Below are positions 10,401 through 21,369 of a DNA stretch of 64,000 nt, piece after piece. A program made the position numbers and the translations under genes. This DNA is from Streblospio benedicti (Eukaryota; Annelida; Polychaeta; Spionida; Spionidae): positions 45,920,362-45,984,361 of the forward strand of contig CM032660.1 in assembly GCA_019095985.1 (NCBI GenBank). Reading direction: 5' to 3'. The stretch's first letter is position 1. Each line of letters opens with the position of its first letter. Below the pieces are notes generated by a model. It did no database searches and was not told where the DNA came from. It saw only the letters and a list, made by a program, of their open reading frames with translations.

Positions 10401-13400
10401 TGCACTTTCTGGACACATTGGTTACAACTTTTGAAAAAGGAGCAAGAATAGCCTTTGTCAGCACCATACAATTTGTCCCCACACTGCAGGTATTTGCTCA
10501 TCTTTATCATTGTTGGATGTTTCAGCCCAAGTGTCAATTTTGGAATCTCGATTTGTTTACTTACTAAGTTACCAAAATGTGAAAATGACCGGTCTCCCTC
10601 CATGAAGGTCTTGGCCCAATGGAAAGCCTTCCCCATACAATTAAACAGAGAACTTGCTTTGGCAAAAGCTTCACATTTCTGTTAATAACCTACAGGCTAT
10701 GACGTGAATAGTATGGATGAATAATATGGTGTGCCCTCAAAATTAAAACCTACAATATATTACAAGACCACCTTCCCAGTGAGCTACAAAACTTTAAATG
10801 CCAGATACTGAAAATATGCTGCTCGCCCCATGGGCACCCAGCCAAATGTTACAAAATGTGACATTACACGATCTGCAAGCTTTATTTTTAACATCTTATG
10901 CATGCCCTTTGGATGCAAAGAGATTGACACTCAGCCTGATGAATTTTTTTCTGGTCCATGCATGCCTCAGTCACTCACTATACAACAACACTGCATGGCC
11001 GGGGTATTTAAAAATGGCTTTGTTGTTGTGCTACCACACATTGACAGCTCCTGTCCATAGGTCTGGCACCTGAAGTGGTACGCTTCCCCTCACCCCTTCT
11101 GTATGGACCAACATTTGAATACCCACATCTCTCTTAGAGTTGGGGGAGTGGGGGGGTGCAGTGGGTTTGGGGTAGGATGTACATTTATTATGGGATTTCT
11201 TGACATCTTATAAGCCACTCCCCTAGAACATACTCCTTCCCTCCCATACCTGATTTCGTCATGAATGTTACATAATAAGTTTTTTAAGCATGAAAACCTT
11301 TCTTACCTCTACTTGTAGGCTGTGGCAAAAGATTTGCACGACGAGTTTCAAATCGTGATACCTCAGTGCAAACCGCTATCTCCGGGAGAAATTCTTGGTT
11401 GCACATCCCCAAAATTGGAAGCAGATGTAGATTATATAGTGTAAGTAGAACTTTGTACAGTTGAAATTCATTATCTTGAAGCTGTAGAGCTAACAGTAAA
11501 ATACTCGAGAAAGGTAATATTCACAATAACTAACTGATATTATGTGTTCTTACTATATATAAATAATTAAAAGTGAAACTAACCTTGAGATAACATAAAA
11601 AGTTAATATAAGCAATAAGATTCTACTGTAATCATTTGTTACATCAAAATTCTCTTTCTTGTTAATTGGTTCCATTTTATTTGATATTTATGGACATTTT
11701 GTATCCAACAACCACTGTTCTAAAGGCATTTTGCGTTCGATTACACATAAAGACAAGTGTTTTGCACAGTGTTGTAGTGTTAGGGTATGTAGTACTTTGT
11801 CCAACGTAATATTGTCATTTATGTGGAAGATGTGTGAAAGACACGAAATACATGTATATTCACTAAAAATTAATTATTGACCCTGATTACTTCTACGTAT
11901 TTTCGATCCATTGAGGTCATAATGCAGACGTTCTTTACCAAAAACTTTGATAATAGCATATTAAGAAACAGATACTGTAAAACTAGAATATTTCATAGCT
12001 ATTAAAGTTTGCAATTTCCATCTATGTATTATTTTGTGACTATTTGCGATTTTGGTCCATCCTAGACCTACTTTACATAGGCTATTAATGTTTGCTGACT
12101 ATTTAAGTTTGCGTTTTTGCACCTACCCACGAAATTCGCAAATTGAATTGTGTGCAAACATTTCTAGTTTTACAATAACAATTATCGTATTTGAACATTT
12201 TTCTTAAATCTTGTATGTTTTTTTTTCTTGCATTTTTTTTACTTTTGAATTTTTAAGACCAATACATGGGTTTGACTGGTGAAATTTAATAAAAAGCATT
12301 CCAAAGTATGTGAGCTGTATGATTTATGAAAAACTATATTTTTCATTTATTTTTATGGATGATGTTTTGAAGAGTAGTGCTAACTACAAGCACATTTTGT
12401 ATATATATGCTGTATGTTTTTTTCTCACTATGTATAAAATGCACCAAATAATTGCTTCCATTGGTACATATAGTCCTTTTAAAAGTTTCTGTCCCTTTCA
12501 GATATCTTGGAGATGGAAGATTTCATCTGGAGTCCATCATGATACACAATCCTTCAATTAAAGCATACAGGTATTTAGTACGCTTTTTTAAGAACAAGAA
12601 TGTGTGATTATATGATGGTAAAGTATAATTTCCTACTTGACTGTATTTGTCTATGTGTATTGTAATTTTTATATGTTGTTCATCGAATCAGATAACTTTC
12701 AAAGCTTCACTGCCACCGATGTGTAAAAGTCATTACGTAACTCAAAAGTTATGTCAATATTTCCAATGACTTTGTTGATTCAAAACTTAAAGGCTTTAAT
12801 TGAACACCTAAATGGTTTTGACTCTACCATATTTTATTTGTATAGGTATGACCCTTATAGTAAAGTCTTCAGTCGTGAATATTACGATACTGCAAAAATG
12901 CATGAAAATCGGAAAACTGCCATCGAAACTGCGAAAACAGCAGAAAAGTTTGGCATCATTTTAGGAACTTTAGGGAGACAGGGTTCACCTAAAGTTTTAG
13001 AGGTAAGTACAAATCATATTGTGAACGCAGCTACTTATTTGTAAATGATTTGAATAGATTGGTTATCAAAAACCTGTAACAGATCATTTTTGGTATAAAA
13101 TATCAATCAGTCAATAAATCAAAATGTTCTGTTTTTTGTCTCTGTTCCAAAAGTAGAAGTTGGATTTGTGATCTACTTTGAATGATGTATTTTCCAGCAT
13201 CTAAAGCAAAGGATTGAAGAAGTGGGCAGAATGTACGTGACCGTCCTTTTGTCTGAAGTGTTTCCTCACAAGTTGGCGCTGTTCAGCGATGTGGACGTGT
13301 AAGTCCTTAGCTCACATCATTGTGTAAAACGCAGGAAGTTAGTAAATTAACAGTATCACTTCTAATTGAGACCACTCAGAATACGGCAACAAGTGGTCTC

Positions 13401-15166
13401 AGCAGAGAAGTAGTCTCTTTTAGGAGGCTTGAATTGGTCTCTTTTTAATGTTTTGGAACTGAAAAAAGGCTTAATCATTGATGTGGTTTATAGGTGGTAA
13501 CAATTGGCGTTTGTGCTGTATGTAATTTGAAAATAAACATACGTCATAACTTTACATACCACCTGCCTGCAAACATTTAACATAAATCCACCTAATGATA
13601 ATTGACAAATATTGATAAATTTGAAGTAATAAGTAATACACCGTTGTCACACAATATTTGTTGTCATACACTTGTGTACTGGCTACGATTCCAAAAAAAT
13701 ACTCTTGAAGTGAGGTGTCCATCTTGCTCTGTGAGCGCAGTTAGTAAACGTACTACCTTCCAGTGCTTTAGCACAGTGTACTTGGTATCAGCTTTATGGA
13801 AGAAAATAATTACAGCAGAACCTCCAATTTAGACAACCTCTCTAATTGGGACCACCTCTATGATAAACCCATTTCTCACGGTCCCAAACCTTTATAAAAT
13901 AAACAGCTATGAAGAGATCACCTCTATATTAAAAGCACTTGAGGCTTCGTCTTCTGAGTGGTGTTAATAAAGAAGTTCTACTGTATAACCAAGTTGATAT
14001 CCACGTAAGGGAAGCAAGAAATACAACTTACACAAGTTTAATTTGTTGAAACCTTGTTAGACTATGTACAATTTTATCATGTTTCTTTCAGTATATGATG
14101 CATATGGACTCCATTTTGCAGGTGGGTTCAGATTGCATGCCCTCGCCTATCCATTGACTGGGGAACATTCTTCTCCAAGCCTCTTCTAACACCATATGAG
14201 GTAAATAATAATGGTCAGAATGTGGAGTTCACTCCTGTCCTTGAGGACACCTCAATACAATACAATAATATTTTTATAATGCGAATTCCAATAAATGTCC
14301 ATGTGCACTTGTAGGCCTCCTTAAATTGCTTCAATTGGGTTTTAAAAATGGTAAGAATCTTTGATTGTTTTATGGACAGAGGAAGTTTATTTAATAATTT
14401 AGGTGCTGCTTGTAGCTTCTATCACCATAAGACTTGATTCTTGATTTAAATTCCCTGAGCAATAGATTAGATGACCGCAGTAATCTAGGTTGTGACTTGT
14501 GAGTATGGTAGTAAGTAAGATTTCAGATACGTAATATGGCTCAAGTCCAGTGAAGCATTTGAAGGTCAGTGGTAAAATCTTGCATACTATACGTTGGAGC
14601 AGTGTTATGGACACGCTATAGATGTTGAATCTCACAGTCAGGCAAATCATAAAGAAGTGAATTTCCATTATCCAGTCGAAAACTCATAAAGCCATGAACA
14701 ATTTTCTCAGAAGCTTAGAGTGTAAGAAACTTTAAAGACACCTGCTTTGTGTGAACACTTTTAACTTCTTCCATGTACCATACATATATAAAGCGAATCT
14801 CTCTTTTAAGAACACTTGTCTTTTGTTGACACTTTTCACTTCTTCAGAAGGTCTCCACAAACACAGGTTCCACACTTTATTTGGAAATCATTGTTTACCT
14901 TTTATTTTCAGGCTTCCGTAGCATTATCATCTGCTGAGTGGCAGGACACTTACCCAATGGATTTTTACGCCAATTCTAGCTTGGGACCATGGACAGTAAA
15001 TCATGAATCGAACCGCCAAGTGAGAATCAGAAAACAAAAGACAAACCGTGGAAACACCAAAACTGGCGCAAATACTGTACAACCAAATAATAACCTAGAC
15101 ATTGGGGATGGCCCCGCTAATGTTGACGGATGTTGTGGAAAGCAAATGTGTAATCAATCATCATGA
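4394..15166 (+). CDS. DPH1: DPH1: 2-(3-amino-3-carboxypropyl)histidine synthase subunit 1 (5' exon missing)
   Basis: This gene codes for the diphthamide synthase subunit that, with DPH2, transfers the 3-amino-3-carboxypropyl group of S-adenosylmethionine to a histidine of elongation factor 2 in the cytosol, using a [4Fe-4S] cluster. Eleven exons join with consistent phases into about 420 residues; the human protein is near 440. The three cluster-cysteine regions are visible: YGACCVDD (exon 6662-6783), [18 protein letters not shown] (11319-11440) and [11 protein letters not shown] (14122-14200). Other family signatures are MPEG-like [43 protein letters not shown] and the C-terminal [18 protein letters not shown]. 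The extreme N-terminus is not found. A polyadenylation signal follows the stop by about 95 bases. Introns are rich in young repeats, but no exon seems broken. Confidence 0.95.
4577..4896 (+). repeat. Left terminal repeat of the TRIM
   Basis: This is the first 320-bp copy, from TGTAAAGAAAG to CTTTCGTTTCA, with TG/CA ends. It contains a 94-nt tRNA-like segment. Confidence 0.85.
4767..4860 (+). other. tRNA-like sequence in left terminal repeat
   Basis: A 7-bp acceptor stem pairs GGAAGAT with ATCTTCC, and the next base (A) would be the discriminator. The D arm and A box read TAGCTCAGTCGGTAGAGC and the B box reads GAGTTCAAATCC. Between them an over-long arm can pair CCG.CTATGA with TCATAG.CGG, and the T stem pairs only with a bulge. 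It is therefore tRNA-like rather than a normal tRNA gene, but its Pol III promoter boxes look intact. Confidence 0.8.
4899..4908 (+). promoter_or_regulatory. Primer-binding site of the TRIM
   Basis: TGGTGGAAGA starts two bases after the left terminal repeat, the usual place of a primer-binding site, and opens with TGG, the complement of a tRNA CCA end. Its reverse complement, TCTTCCACCA, equals the 3' end that the tRNA-like segment would have with discriminator A and added CCA. Confidence 0.7.
5342..5366 (+). promoter_or_regulatory. Polypurine tract of the TRIM
   Basis: A purine-rich run (AGAGGAGAAGGGAGTTGGGG) directly precedes the right terminal repeat, as expected for a plus-strand priming tract. 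Confidence 0.6.
5367..5686 (+). repeat. Right terminal repeat of the TRIM
   Basis: The second 320-bp direct copy, nearly identical to 4577-4896, is followed at once by the target duplication GTAG. Confidence 0.85.
5557..5650 (+). other. tRNA-like sequence in right terminal repeat
   Basis: This copy has the same length and structure as 4767-4860, with a canonical B box (GAGTTCGAATCC) and the GGAAGAT/ATCTTCC acceptor pairing. Confidence 0.8.
6035..6104 (+). CDS. DPH1: DPH1 exon
   Basis: The exon codes [20 protein letters not shown], the most conserved early motif of DPH1/DPH2. The acceptor is TTTTTTTAG and the donor GTAAAA. Confidence 0.93.
6380..6443 (+). CDS. DPH1: DPH1 exon
   Basis: The exon codes [20 protein letters not shown] and leads into the first cluster-cysteine region. 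The acceptor is TTTTTCAG and the donor GTATGT. Confidence 0.93.
6662..6783 (+). CDS. DPH1: DPH1 exon (first cluster cysteine)
   Basis: The exon codes [20 protein letters not shown] and VHYGHSCL. The second Cys of GACC is the expected first iron-sulphur ligand. The donor is GTACGC. Confidence 0.95.
7005..7501. mobile_element. Harbinger-like MITE, 497 bp, in a DPH1 intron
   Basis: Terminal inverted repeats GGGAGCAACCATCA and TGATTGTCACTCCC, with GGGGCGGTCATT repeated inverted further in, are flanked by a TTA duplication (7002-7004 and 7502-7504). A 3-bp TWA target site is typical of PIF/Harbinger elements. It is non-coding. Confidence 0.7.
8432..8549. repeat. Small fold-back element
   Basis: CGAATGATTTTCGTCA at the left is repeated in reverse complement at the right, about 118 bp end to end, in a DPH1 intron. 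Confidence 0.6.
9425..9500 (+). mobile_element. tRNA-derived SINE fragment
   Basis: A B-box-like GGTTCGAATCC is followed by GTGATATAGTC. The same order (B box, then GATATAG) recurs at about 30880-30960 and 58574-58690, which suggests a tRNA-derived SINE family. Confidence 0.45.
9811..9948. repeat. Long hairpin of a fold-back family (first copy)
   Basis: Two 57-bp arms (9818-9874 and 9892-9948) are reverse complements with almost no mismatch, and the short loop contains TTCGTTCG. The left border is TGTAGGAATTGA. A second, diverged copy lies at 39013-39139. Confidence 0.85.
10335..10489 (+). CDS. DPH1: DPH1 exon
   Basis: The exon codes [20 protein letters not shown] and [12 protein letters not shown], core DPH1 sequence, after a 3.5 kb intron loaded with repeats. 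The acceptor is TTGTAG and the donor GTATTT. Confidence 0.95.
11319..11440 (+). CDS. DPH1: DPH1 exon (second cluster cysteine)
   Basis: The exon codes [19 protein letters not shown]. The Cys of PQCKPLS is the expected second cluster ligand. The donor is GTAAGT. Confidence 0.95.
11458..11628. mobile_element. pogo-type MITE, 171 bp
   Basis: The ends CAGTTGAAATTC and AAGATTCTACTG are inverted and flanked by TA on both sides. It has exactly the same length as the copy at 13813-13983. Confidence 0.7.
11973..12177. mobile_element. Small inverted-repeat MITE
   Basis: TACTGTAAAACTAGAA at the left and TTCTAGTTTTACAATA at the right form 16-bp inverted ends around about 170 bp of non-coding sequence. 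Confidence 0.6.
12502..12570 (+). CDS. DPH1: DPH1 exon
   Basis: The exon codes [20 protein letters not shown], matching the family segment after GCTSP. The acceptor is TTTCAG and the donor GTATTT. Confidence 0.95.
12846..13002 (+). CDS. DPH1: DPH1 exon
   Basis: The exon codes [20 protein letters not shown] and [15 protein letters not shown], both hallmark DPH1 segments. The donor is GTAAGT. Confidence 0.96.
13198..13298 (+). CDS. DPH1: DPH1 exon
   Basis: The exon codes [20 protein letters not shown] and [14 protein letters not shown]. The acceptor is TTTCCAG and the donor GTAAGT. Confidence 0.94.
13813..13983. mobile_element. pogo-type MITE, 171 bp
   Basis: CAGCAGAACCTC and GAAGTTCTACTG are inverted ends flanked by TA (13811-13812 and 13984-13985). 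A related diverged piece lies just upstream, at about 13370-13500. Confidence 0.75.
14122..14200 (+). CDS. DPH1: DPH1 exon (third cluster cysteine)
   Basis: The exon codes [20 protein letters not shown] and LLTPYE. The Cys of [11 protein letters not shown] is the third cluster ligand. Confidence 0.95.
14912..15166 (+). CDS. DPH1: DPH1 last exon
   Basis: The exon codes [20 protein letters not shown], then a poorly conserved basic and polar tail ending [11 protein letters not shown] and the stop. The acceptor is TTTTCAG. Confidence 0.95.
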   Translation, partial: ASVALSSAEWQDTYPMDFYANSSLGPWTVNHESNRQVRIRKQKTNRGNTKTGANTVQPNNNLDIGDGPANVDGCCGKQMCNQSS

Positions 15167-15260
15167 TTTTTGTATTTTCTTTGTCAATTATAGTAAATTG
15201 CTGCATAAAATCTCAAGCTTAAAAGTCTGATGAAATGCTGATTGCTCAAAAATCTATAAG

Positions 15261-15266
15261 AATAAA
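15261..15266 (+). terminator. Polyadenylation signal of DPH1
   Basis: AATAAA lies 95 bases after the DPH1 stop codon. Confidence 0.6.
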
Positions 15267-15427
15267 ATATACCATGAAACACTTAATTGGTAATAAAAGT
15301 CTGACGAGTATTTTATGAACGTCCAAAGTATCAGTGGATTGTGCACAAATATCTTAAATTGTGATGTTTATACCTGATATTGATATAGGTTAGGAAATTG
15401 TTGGAAACTTGTAGAATCAAATGAAAT

Positions 15428-15837
15428 TAGGCCTGTAAAGATACGCTTGAGTAACGATACAATACACATCATGATACTTTGTTGGCGATACGATACACAT
15501 CACGCTAACAAAAAACATACGTCAAAACACACAACAGTCTGTACACGCTGTACGTTACGACTAGCAGCGCAAGAAATCTATACTGAAATAGCGGAGCGCC
15601 GTTCGCCATTCAATTGACATTTTGTTAGTAACGCCGTTTGCAATACAGCAAAGATGGCGGCGCCCATACTCATGGGAAAAGACAAAGATTTACCTTGAAT
15701 TATGCAATATTTTGCATGTAAATTCATTTAACAGTTATGTCGTGAAAGTATCGCGATATAGACTATCATATCGATACTATAATCGTGAGTAAATAAATCG
15801 TGATTCAGCGATGCATCGGTGTATCGTTGCAGTCCTA
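15428..15837. mobile_element. hAT-type MITE, 410 bp, with 8-bp target duplication
   Basis: The ends TAGGCCTGTAAAGATAC and GTATCGTTGCAGTCCTA are inverted repeats of each other. The 8-bp target duplication AATGAAAT is perfect (15420-15427 and 15838-15845). Both features are typical of hAT elements. The interior is non-coding. Confidence 0.85.
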
Positions 15838-16111
15838 AATGAAATGCAGTGAAAAGAAGGGGAAACAAAGTATTTATCATTCTTTTTCATGTAATTTATT
15901 GCTTATCATGATCCAGAAGTATCTGATAACCTGGAGAGAGTTATTGCCCCTGTTCGAACAGGGTTGATACTTTGCTTATCATGCTCATACTCAGCCGGAC
16001 TACTTTTTTCACATTTTTTTAAAACAGTGTTGTAATTGTTCAGAAAAGAATGATAAATTCAGAACCGGGTTCATTGTGTAAGATGAATTATTCTACATGT
16101 ATCGTAGTAGA

Positions 16112-19100
16112 GTTCCTAGATAGGTCAATCGTTCACTTTAATGAAGAGTTTATGAAACTTTGCATGATTGGTGGTTGGTATGAGGGTTCAAAATTAAGCT
16201 TGGGAGCCACCTGAAATTTGACCTTTAAAGGGGTCAAATCAGGGGTCAAAGGGCCAAAAAATGATAAAATTGCATTTATCTCATTTAATATTGAATTTAG
16301 GAATAAAACTTGTATAGACCTTAGATAGAAACTTGGGTATGTAGATTTCAAATATCACATTGTGTTTGACCTACGACCTGTCTTTCTAGGTCAAATAAGT
16401 AGGTCGAAATTCAGAAAATTACTGTTTTTGTGTATCTAACAGAAATAAAGAACATTAAAGCAACATTTAGTATTCATATTCATAGAACATGTCCTAAGAA
16501 GTATTTATAAACTATTTATTGTTGTTACTTTATTATAAATATTGCAATATTAAAGATATTTAGCCCAAAGGCTGATTTCCCATGCCATCTAATGCATGCA
16601 CGTTCCTAGATCGATCAATCGTTCACTTTAATGAAGAATTTACGAAACTTTGCATGATTAGTGGTTGGTATAACGGTTCAAAATTAAGCTTGGGAGTCAC
16701 CTGAAATTTGACCTTTAAAAGGGTCAAATCAGGGATCAAGGGTCAAAAAATGATAAAATTGCGTTTATCTTTTCTAATATTGAATTTGGGAACAAAACTT
16801 GTATTGACTTTAGATAGGAACTTGGGTATGTAGATTATAAATATCGCATTACATTTTACGCATGACCTTTCCTTCAAGGCCAAATAGGTAGGTCGAATTC
16901 CAGAAAATTGCTGTTTTTGGTGTTTATAAGAAGAACAGCCAATATTTAAGAAGTTTTCATAATTAGAATTATGTAACATGGAGATAAGAAGGATTATTTA
17001 GAACCCCATGACTATATTTTGATACGAAATGTTTAGAAAAGGTATGTAAGTAGGCTAATTAGGCTTAGTATCACACAGGCAAGAAAATTCGAAATCAGTG
17101 GCCATGGTCAAATATGGAATGTCTTTACTAAATGGCACTACTAATCAACAAAACCCTTGTCAATTTCCTGTAATTGTAATGGATCAGCCATTCTATGCAT
17201 TGACAAAACAGATCCAGTGAAACTGGCCAACCAGTGAGTTTGGTGAAAAGCAGTATGTACTGTTAGGCGACTTTATGGAGAGCAGTGGATGGTCATCCTT
17301 ACTAGATGAAGCAGAGATTTGAGAACCCTGGTGTCGCTAATTCTTTGATTTATGCGTCACAGATCACTAAAGCTTGACATGCACATCAGCTAACTGCTGC
17401 CACACTGTATATTTTACTGCACAAGGCATATAACTCCTATGCTGAGGATGTGTCCGACGAGAGAACCCTGTTATTGAAAGATGACCTGTCGCAACAGCAA
17501 GTATCATTGTATCCACAGTTTAAGTTTTGGTATTTGGTTCTTGAAAGCAAAATCTGAATGAGCATAATAATGGCGCCTATCAAAAGAGTCATTTTACCTA
17601 GATCTATCTTTTCAACTCCAGATGTAAAAACTCCAAACAAGACCAAAAGTCAACTTGTGTCTCTAAAACGGAAATCTCATCTCTTTAGTAGCTTTAGGGT
17701 ATGAATATCACGATGGAGACTTGGAAACTTTTTTTAGTCATGAAAATCAAGCAGCACAACCAGCCATTACTGATGAAATTATTAAACTTCTGTATATAAA
17801 GGGTTAAAGTGTGGTATTGTAGGATGCTAAGAGAGTACCATGCATGTATACGGTGGATCTGCAACTGTGTCATTTGTAAAACAGAACATATCTGTGCCCA
17901 AATGTGATGCTATTGTTGTTGAGTAGTTGTCAATATCCTGCAACCAAAAGTAAAGAAGTTTTCCTTTGAAAATTATACTAATGACGTGTTCATCCAGGAA
18001 TCAAGAAATTACAATCTTTGAAGTTGATAATCCATCTAGCTGGGAAAGCTTGATGGCTGTGATAGAACAATTTATCATTTTACTGTACGATCTTACTAGC
18101 GATGTAATGAATGGAAATGTAATAAAACACTTTATGTTTAAAAACAGACAAATCGTTAAGCTTCCACCAACCCAAGGAGTGCTTTACCAACATATAAAAA
18201 GAGCAAAGGTGTATTTATCTGAGTAAAAACTTTAAATCTTCAACCAAAGATTCCAGATCCCAAAGACTGGGGCTGGTAGAAGCATGATATAGGTTGCCAT
18301 ATTAGACAGATTTACCCGAAGAAAGTGCTACAAGTATGGCACTGCTAAAATGTAAATGTAATAATAAATGTTCAAATTAATGCTCACGTGAAATGAAAAG
18401 TTAATTATACACAGGAAACTGCCATTCTAGAGGCAGATGGAAGGCTTCTTAGAGGCTGTGTGAGTGCATTTGATGTAAATATTAAAATATGCCTCTTTTA
18501 TATGTTGGCAAAAAAATTATTATTCACTTCAATTATTTTTTGAAATCTTCATAATTCAAAATACCTAATATTTACTTCTATGAATATATATATCCGGGTC
18601 ACACACGGCATGGGAAATTAGCCTGCGTACTTTGGGCTAAACATCTTTAATATTGCAATATTTATAATAAAGTAACAACAATAAATAGTTCATAAATACT
18701 TCTTAGGACATGTTCTATGAATATGAATAATAAATGTTGCTTTAATGTTCTTTATTTCTGTTAGATACACAAAAACAGTAATTTTCTGAATTTCAACCTA
18801 CTTGTTTGACCTAGAAAGAAAGGTCATAGGTCAAATACAACGTGATATTTGAAATCTACATACCCAAGTTCTTACCTAAGGTCAATACAAGTTTTGTTCC
18901 TTAATTCAATATTAGATAAGATAAATGCAATTTTATCATTTTTTACCCTTTGACCCCTGATTTGACCCCTTTAAAGGTCAAATTTCAGGTGGCTCCCAAG
19001 CTTAATTTTGAACCCTCATACCAACCACTAATCATGCAAAGTTTCGTAAATTCTTCATTAAATGAACGATTGATCAATCTAGGAACGTGCATGCACTAGA

Positions 19101-19538
19101 TGGCATGGGAAATCAGCCTGCGTACTTTGGGCTAAATATCTTTAATATTGCGATATTTATAAGAAAGTAACAACAATAAATAATTCATAAATACTTCTTA
19201 GAACATGTTCTATGGATATGAATACTAAATGTTGCTTTAATGTTCTTTATTTCTGTTAGATACACAAAAACAGTAATTTTCTGAATTTCGACCTACTTAT
19301 TTGACCTAGAAAGACAGGTCAATGGTCAAATACAACGTGATATTTGAAATCTACATACCCAAGTTCCTATCTAAAGTCTATACAAGTTTTGTTCCTAAAT
19401 TCAATATTAAATGAGATAAATGCAATTTTATCATTTTCTTACCCTTTGACCCCTGATTTGACCCCTTTAAAGGTCAAAATTCAGGTGGCTCCCAAGCTTA
19501 ATTTTGAACCCTCATACCAACCACCAATCATGCAAAGT
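16112..19538. mobile_element. 3.4 kb fold-back element with double-unit arms
   Basis: The left arm holds two direct copies (second truncated) of a unit of about 495 bp, starting near 16112 and 16606 with GTTCCTAGAT..TCAATCG. The right arm (about 18600-19538) holds the same unit twice in reverse orientation. The unit is full of TGACCTTT/AAAGGTCA motifs. Between the arms lies about 1.6 kb with a short open stretch at 17966-18226 that ends LPPTQGVLYQHIKRAK, a motif like one found in repetitive invertebrate ORFs; I cannot assign it. I saw no clear target duplication. Confidence 0.75.
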
Positions 19539-20387
19539 CAGGATTTGTTCTTGTAGCACATCAGGCTTGTCCTTCGGGCTTGCCGTGATACGCCACAAGA
19601 AATCACCTGATAAATGATTCATGTTAGAAAACTCACCTGGGTTTGTTTATATACACATTCTATAAAAAAAAACATGTACGATAAATTGAAAAAAAACAAC
19701 AACAAAAATGTTATGGAAGAAAATAACCAACCTGAGTTCAAACTTTATTGCTCACAACTTGGTATGGGATTCTTTGTCCTTGCTATTATGTTGGGTTCTC
19801 AAAATTGGGTTACTCTATTTTTTTGCATGTGTCAAATATGAAACAAGAGGACCATGCGTATATATTTGCCACCTGTCAAGCTCACGCCCCAGCCTGTCAA
19901 ATTTTGCATATTGCTGGTAGTGGAACAGATGCCAATTGACTGCTAAAGTACCACTCTGGATTAAATAATAACAAACAGGCAACACCATACGTTTCCAGCC
20001 TTCTCTCTCACACGTTTCTTATTCAAGCTTATTTCGATTTCAGCCAGGGCTACTTGATTTAGTCAACTGGAAGTGTAGAGCTGTAAAACCTGTCTTCATC
20101 TATATCTATCATGGTAGAAGTACGATTGAATGCGAGATGTGAGAGAGAACGTTAGAAATGACTTCACAAGGATTGGGAAACACATACATGTACATACAAG
20201 TATTGAGTGTGTTAGTGTAGATAATAGATACATTTGTAGATAGGTGGGCCTGCAATAGCGTGATCATAAAGGATGCCTATTCTCTCCATAACATAGGTGA
20301 CTGCCTCAACTTATTGGAAGGTTGCAAGTTCTTCAGTAGCCTGAATCTCATTTGCAATTTGTTTGATTTTAGACAACACAGATGGTC

Positions 20388-20728
20388 TCATTGTTGGTTT
20401 TTATACTTCTTATTCTGTGTGTTTGGAGACGGTTAATTTCAGGTAATTTAATTTATTAATATCTATTCCGACGTTTCGACACGTAAGTGTCCTCTTTAGG
20501 GAATATGTAACAATTTATAAAAAAGTAATGATCAAGAAATAGCCTAATAGCCTAATAGCATAAAAAAGGTTTTAGGCTATTTCTTGATCATTACGTTTTT
20601 ATAAATTGTTACATATTCCCTGAAGAGGACACTTATGTGTCAAAACGTCGGAATAGATATTAATAAATCTAATTACCCGAAATTAATTGTCTCCAAACAC
20701 ACAGAATAAGTACATAAACCAACAATGA
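20388..20728. repeat. Fold-back element, arms about 160 bp
   Basis: The left arm TCATTGTTGGTTTTTATACT and the right arm ending AACCAACAATGA pair nearly throughout, including TATTCCGACGTTTCGACACG. GCCTGAATCTC occurs on both sides (20339-20349 and 20729-20739), a possible longer boundary repeat. Confidence 0.75.
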
Positions 20729-21369
20729 AGCCTGAATCTCGCCTCTGGGTTCTGACAGGTAGAGCTGATGGAAAAATTGAAGCCAGTGACTACTGTCTTC
20801 ATTAATTGAGGCTTTTTGAGTTTGTTCATAATTATTGGAAATAAGTGTTTAAAGGCCGGGGTCCGAGTATAAAAGGAGGTGTGTCCCACACAAAACCCTA
20901 CATTGATAATTTGAATTAAGTCATGAAAACCTGATGTGTACAGCAGGATAGTCTGCTTTAAATTTATCATGTTTAAACTAAGTTCAGAAGTAAAAAAAAA
21001 AAAAAAAAAAAAAATACCTGTCTATTTATGAATGCCAGCACAATCCAATAAAATTTTATAAAAATGATTTATCCCTTTGGTATGTAAAATATATCACTTC
21101 AAAGATTATGATTTTCAAACTACTTTCAAAATTTTGAATTAATGGCACTCAGCAATAAGCCAATGGTAATTGAGGTAGGGGGAGGTGGGAGGAGCCACCT
21201 AGATCTAGGTAATCAAACTCAATGTGTTTATCAACAAAAGCACATGGCTTTCATTCCTGTCAAAACAAACCATATCCATATCATGAACTAATTGTGACAA
21301 TGCATAATTTATTTTATTTTGATTTTTACATGCTACATTATACATATACAACTCATACATCAATAGTAT

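Noticed and set aside
10295-10636. Minus-strand open frame of 113 codons
   Set aside because: It is the antisense shadow of the DPH1 exon at 10335-10489.
14210-14700. Possible repeat or LINE-tail-like segment in the last DPH1 intron
   Set aside because: No motif or second copy in the window supports it.
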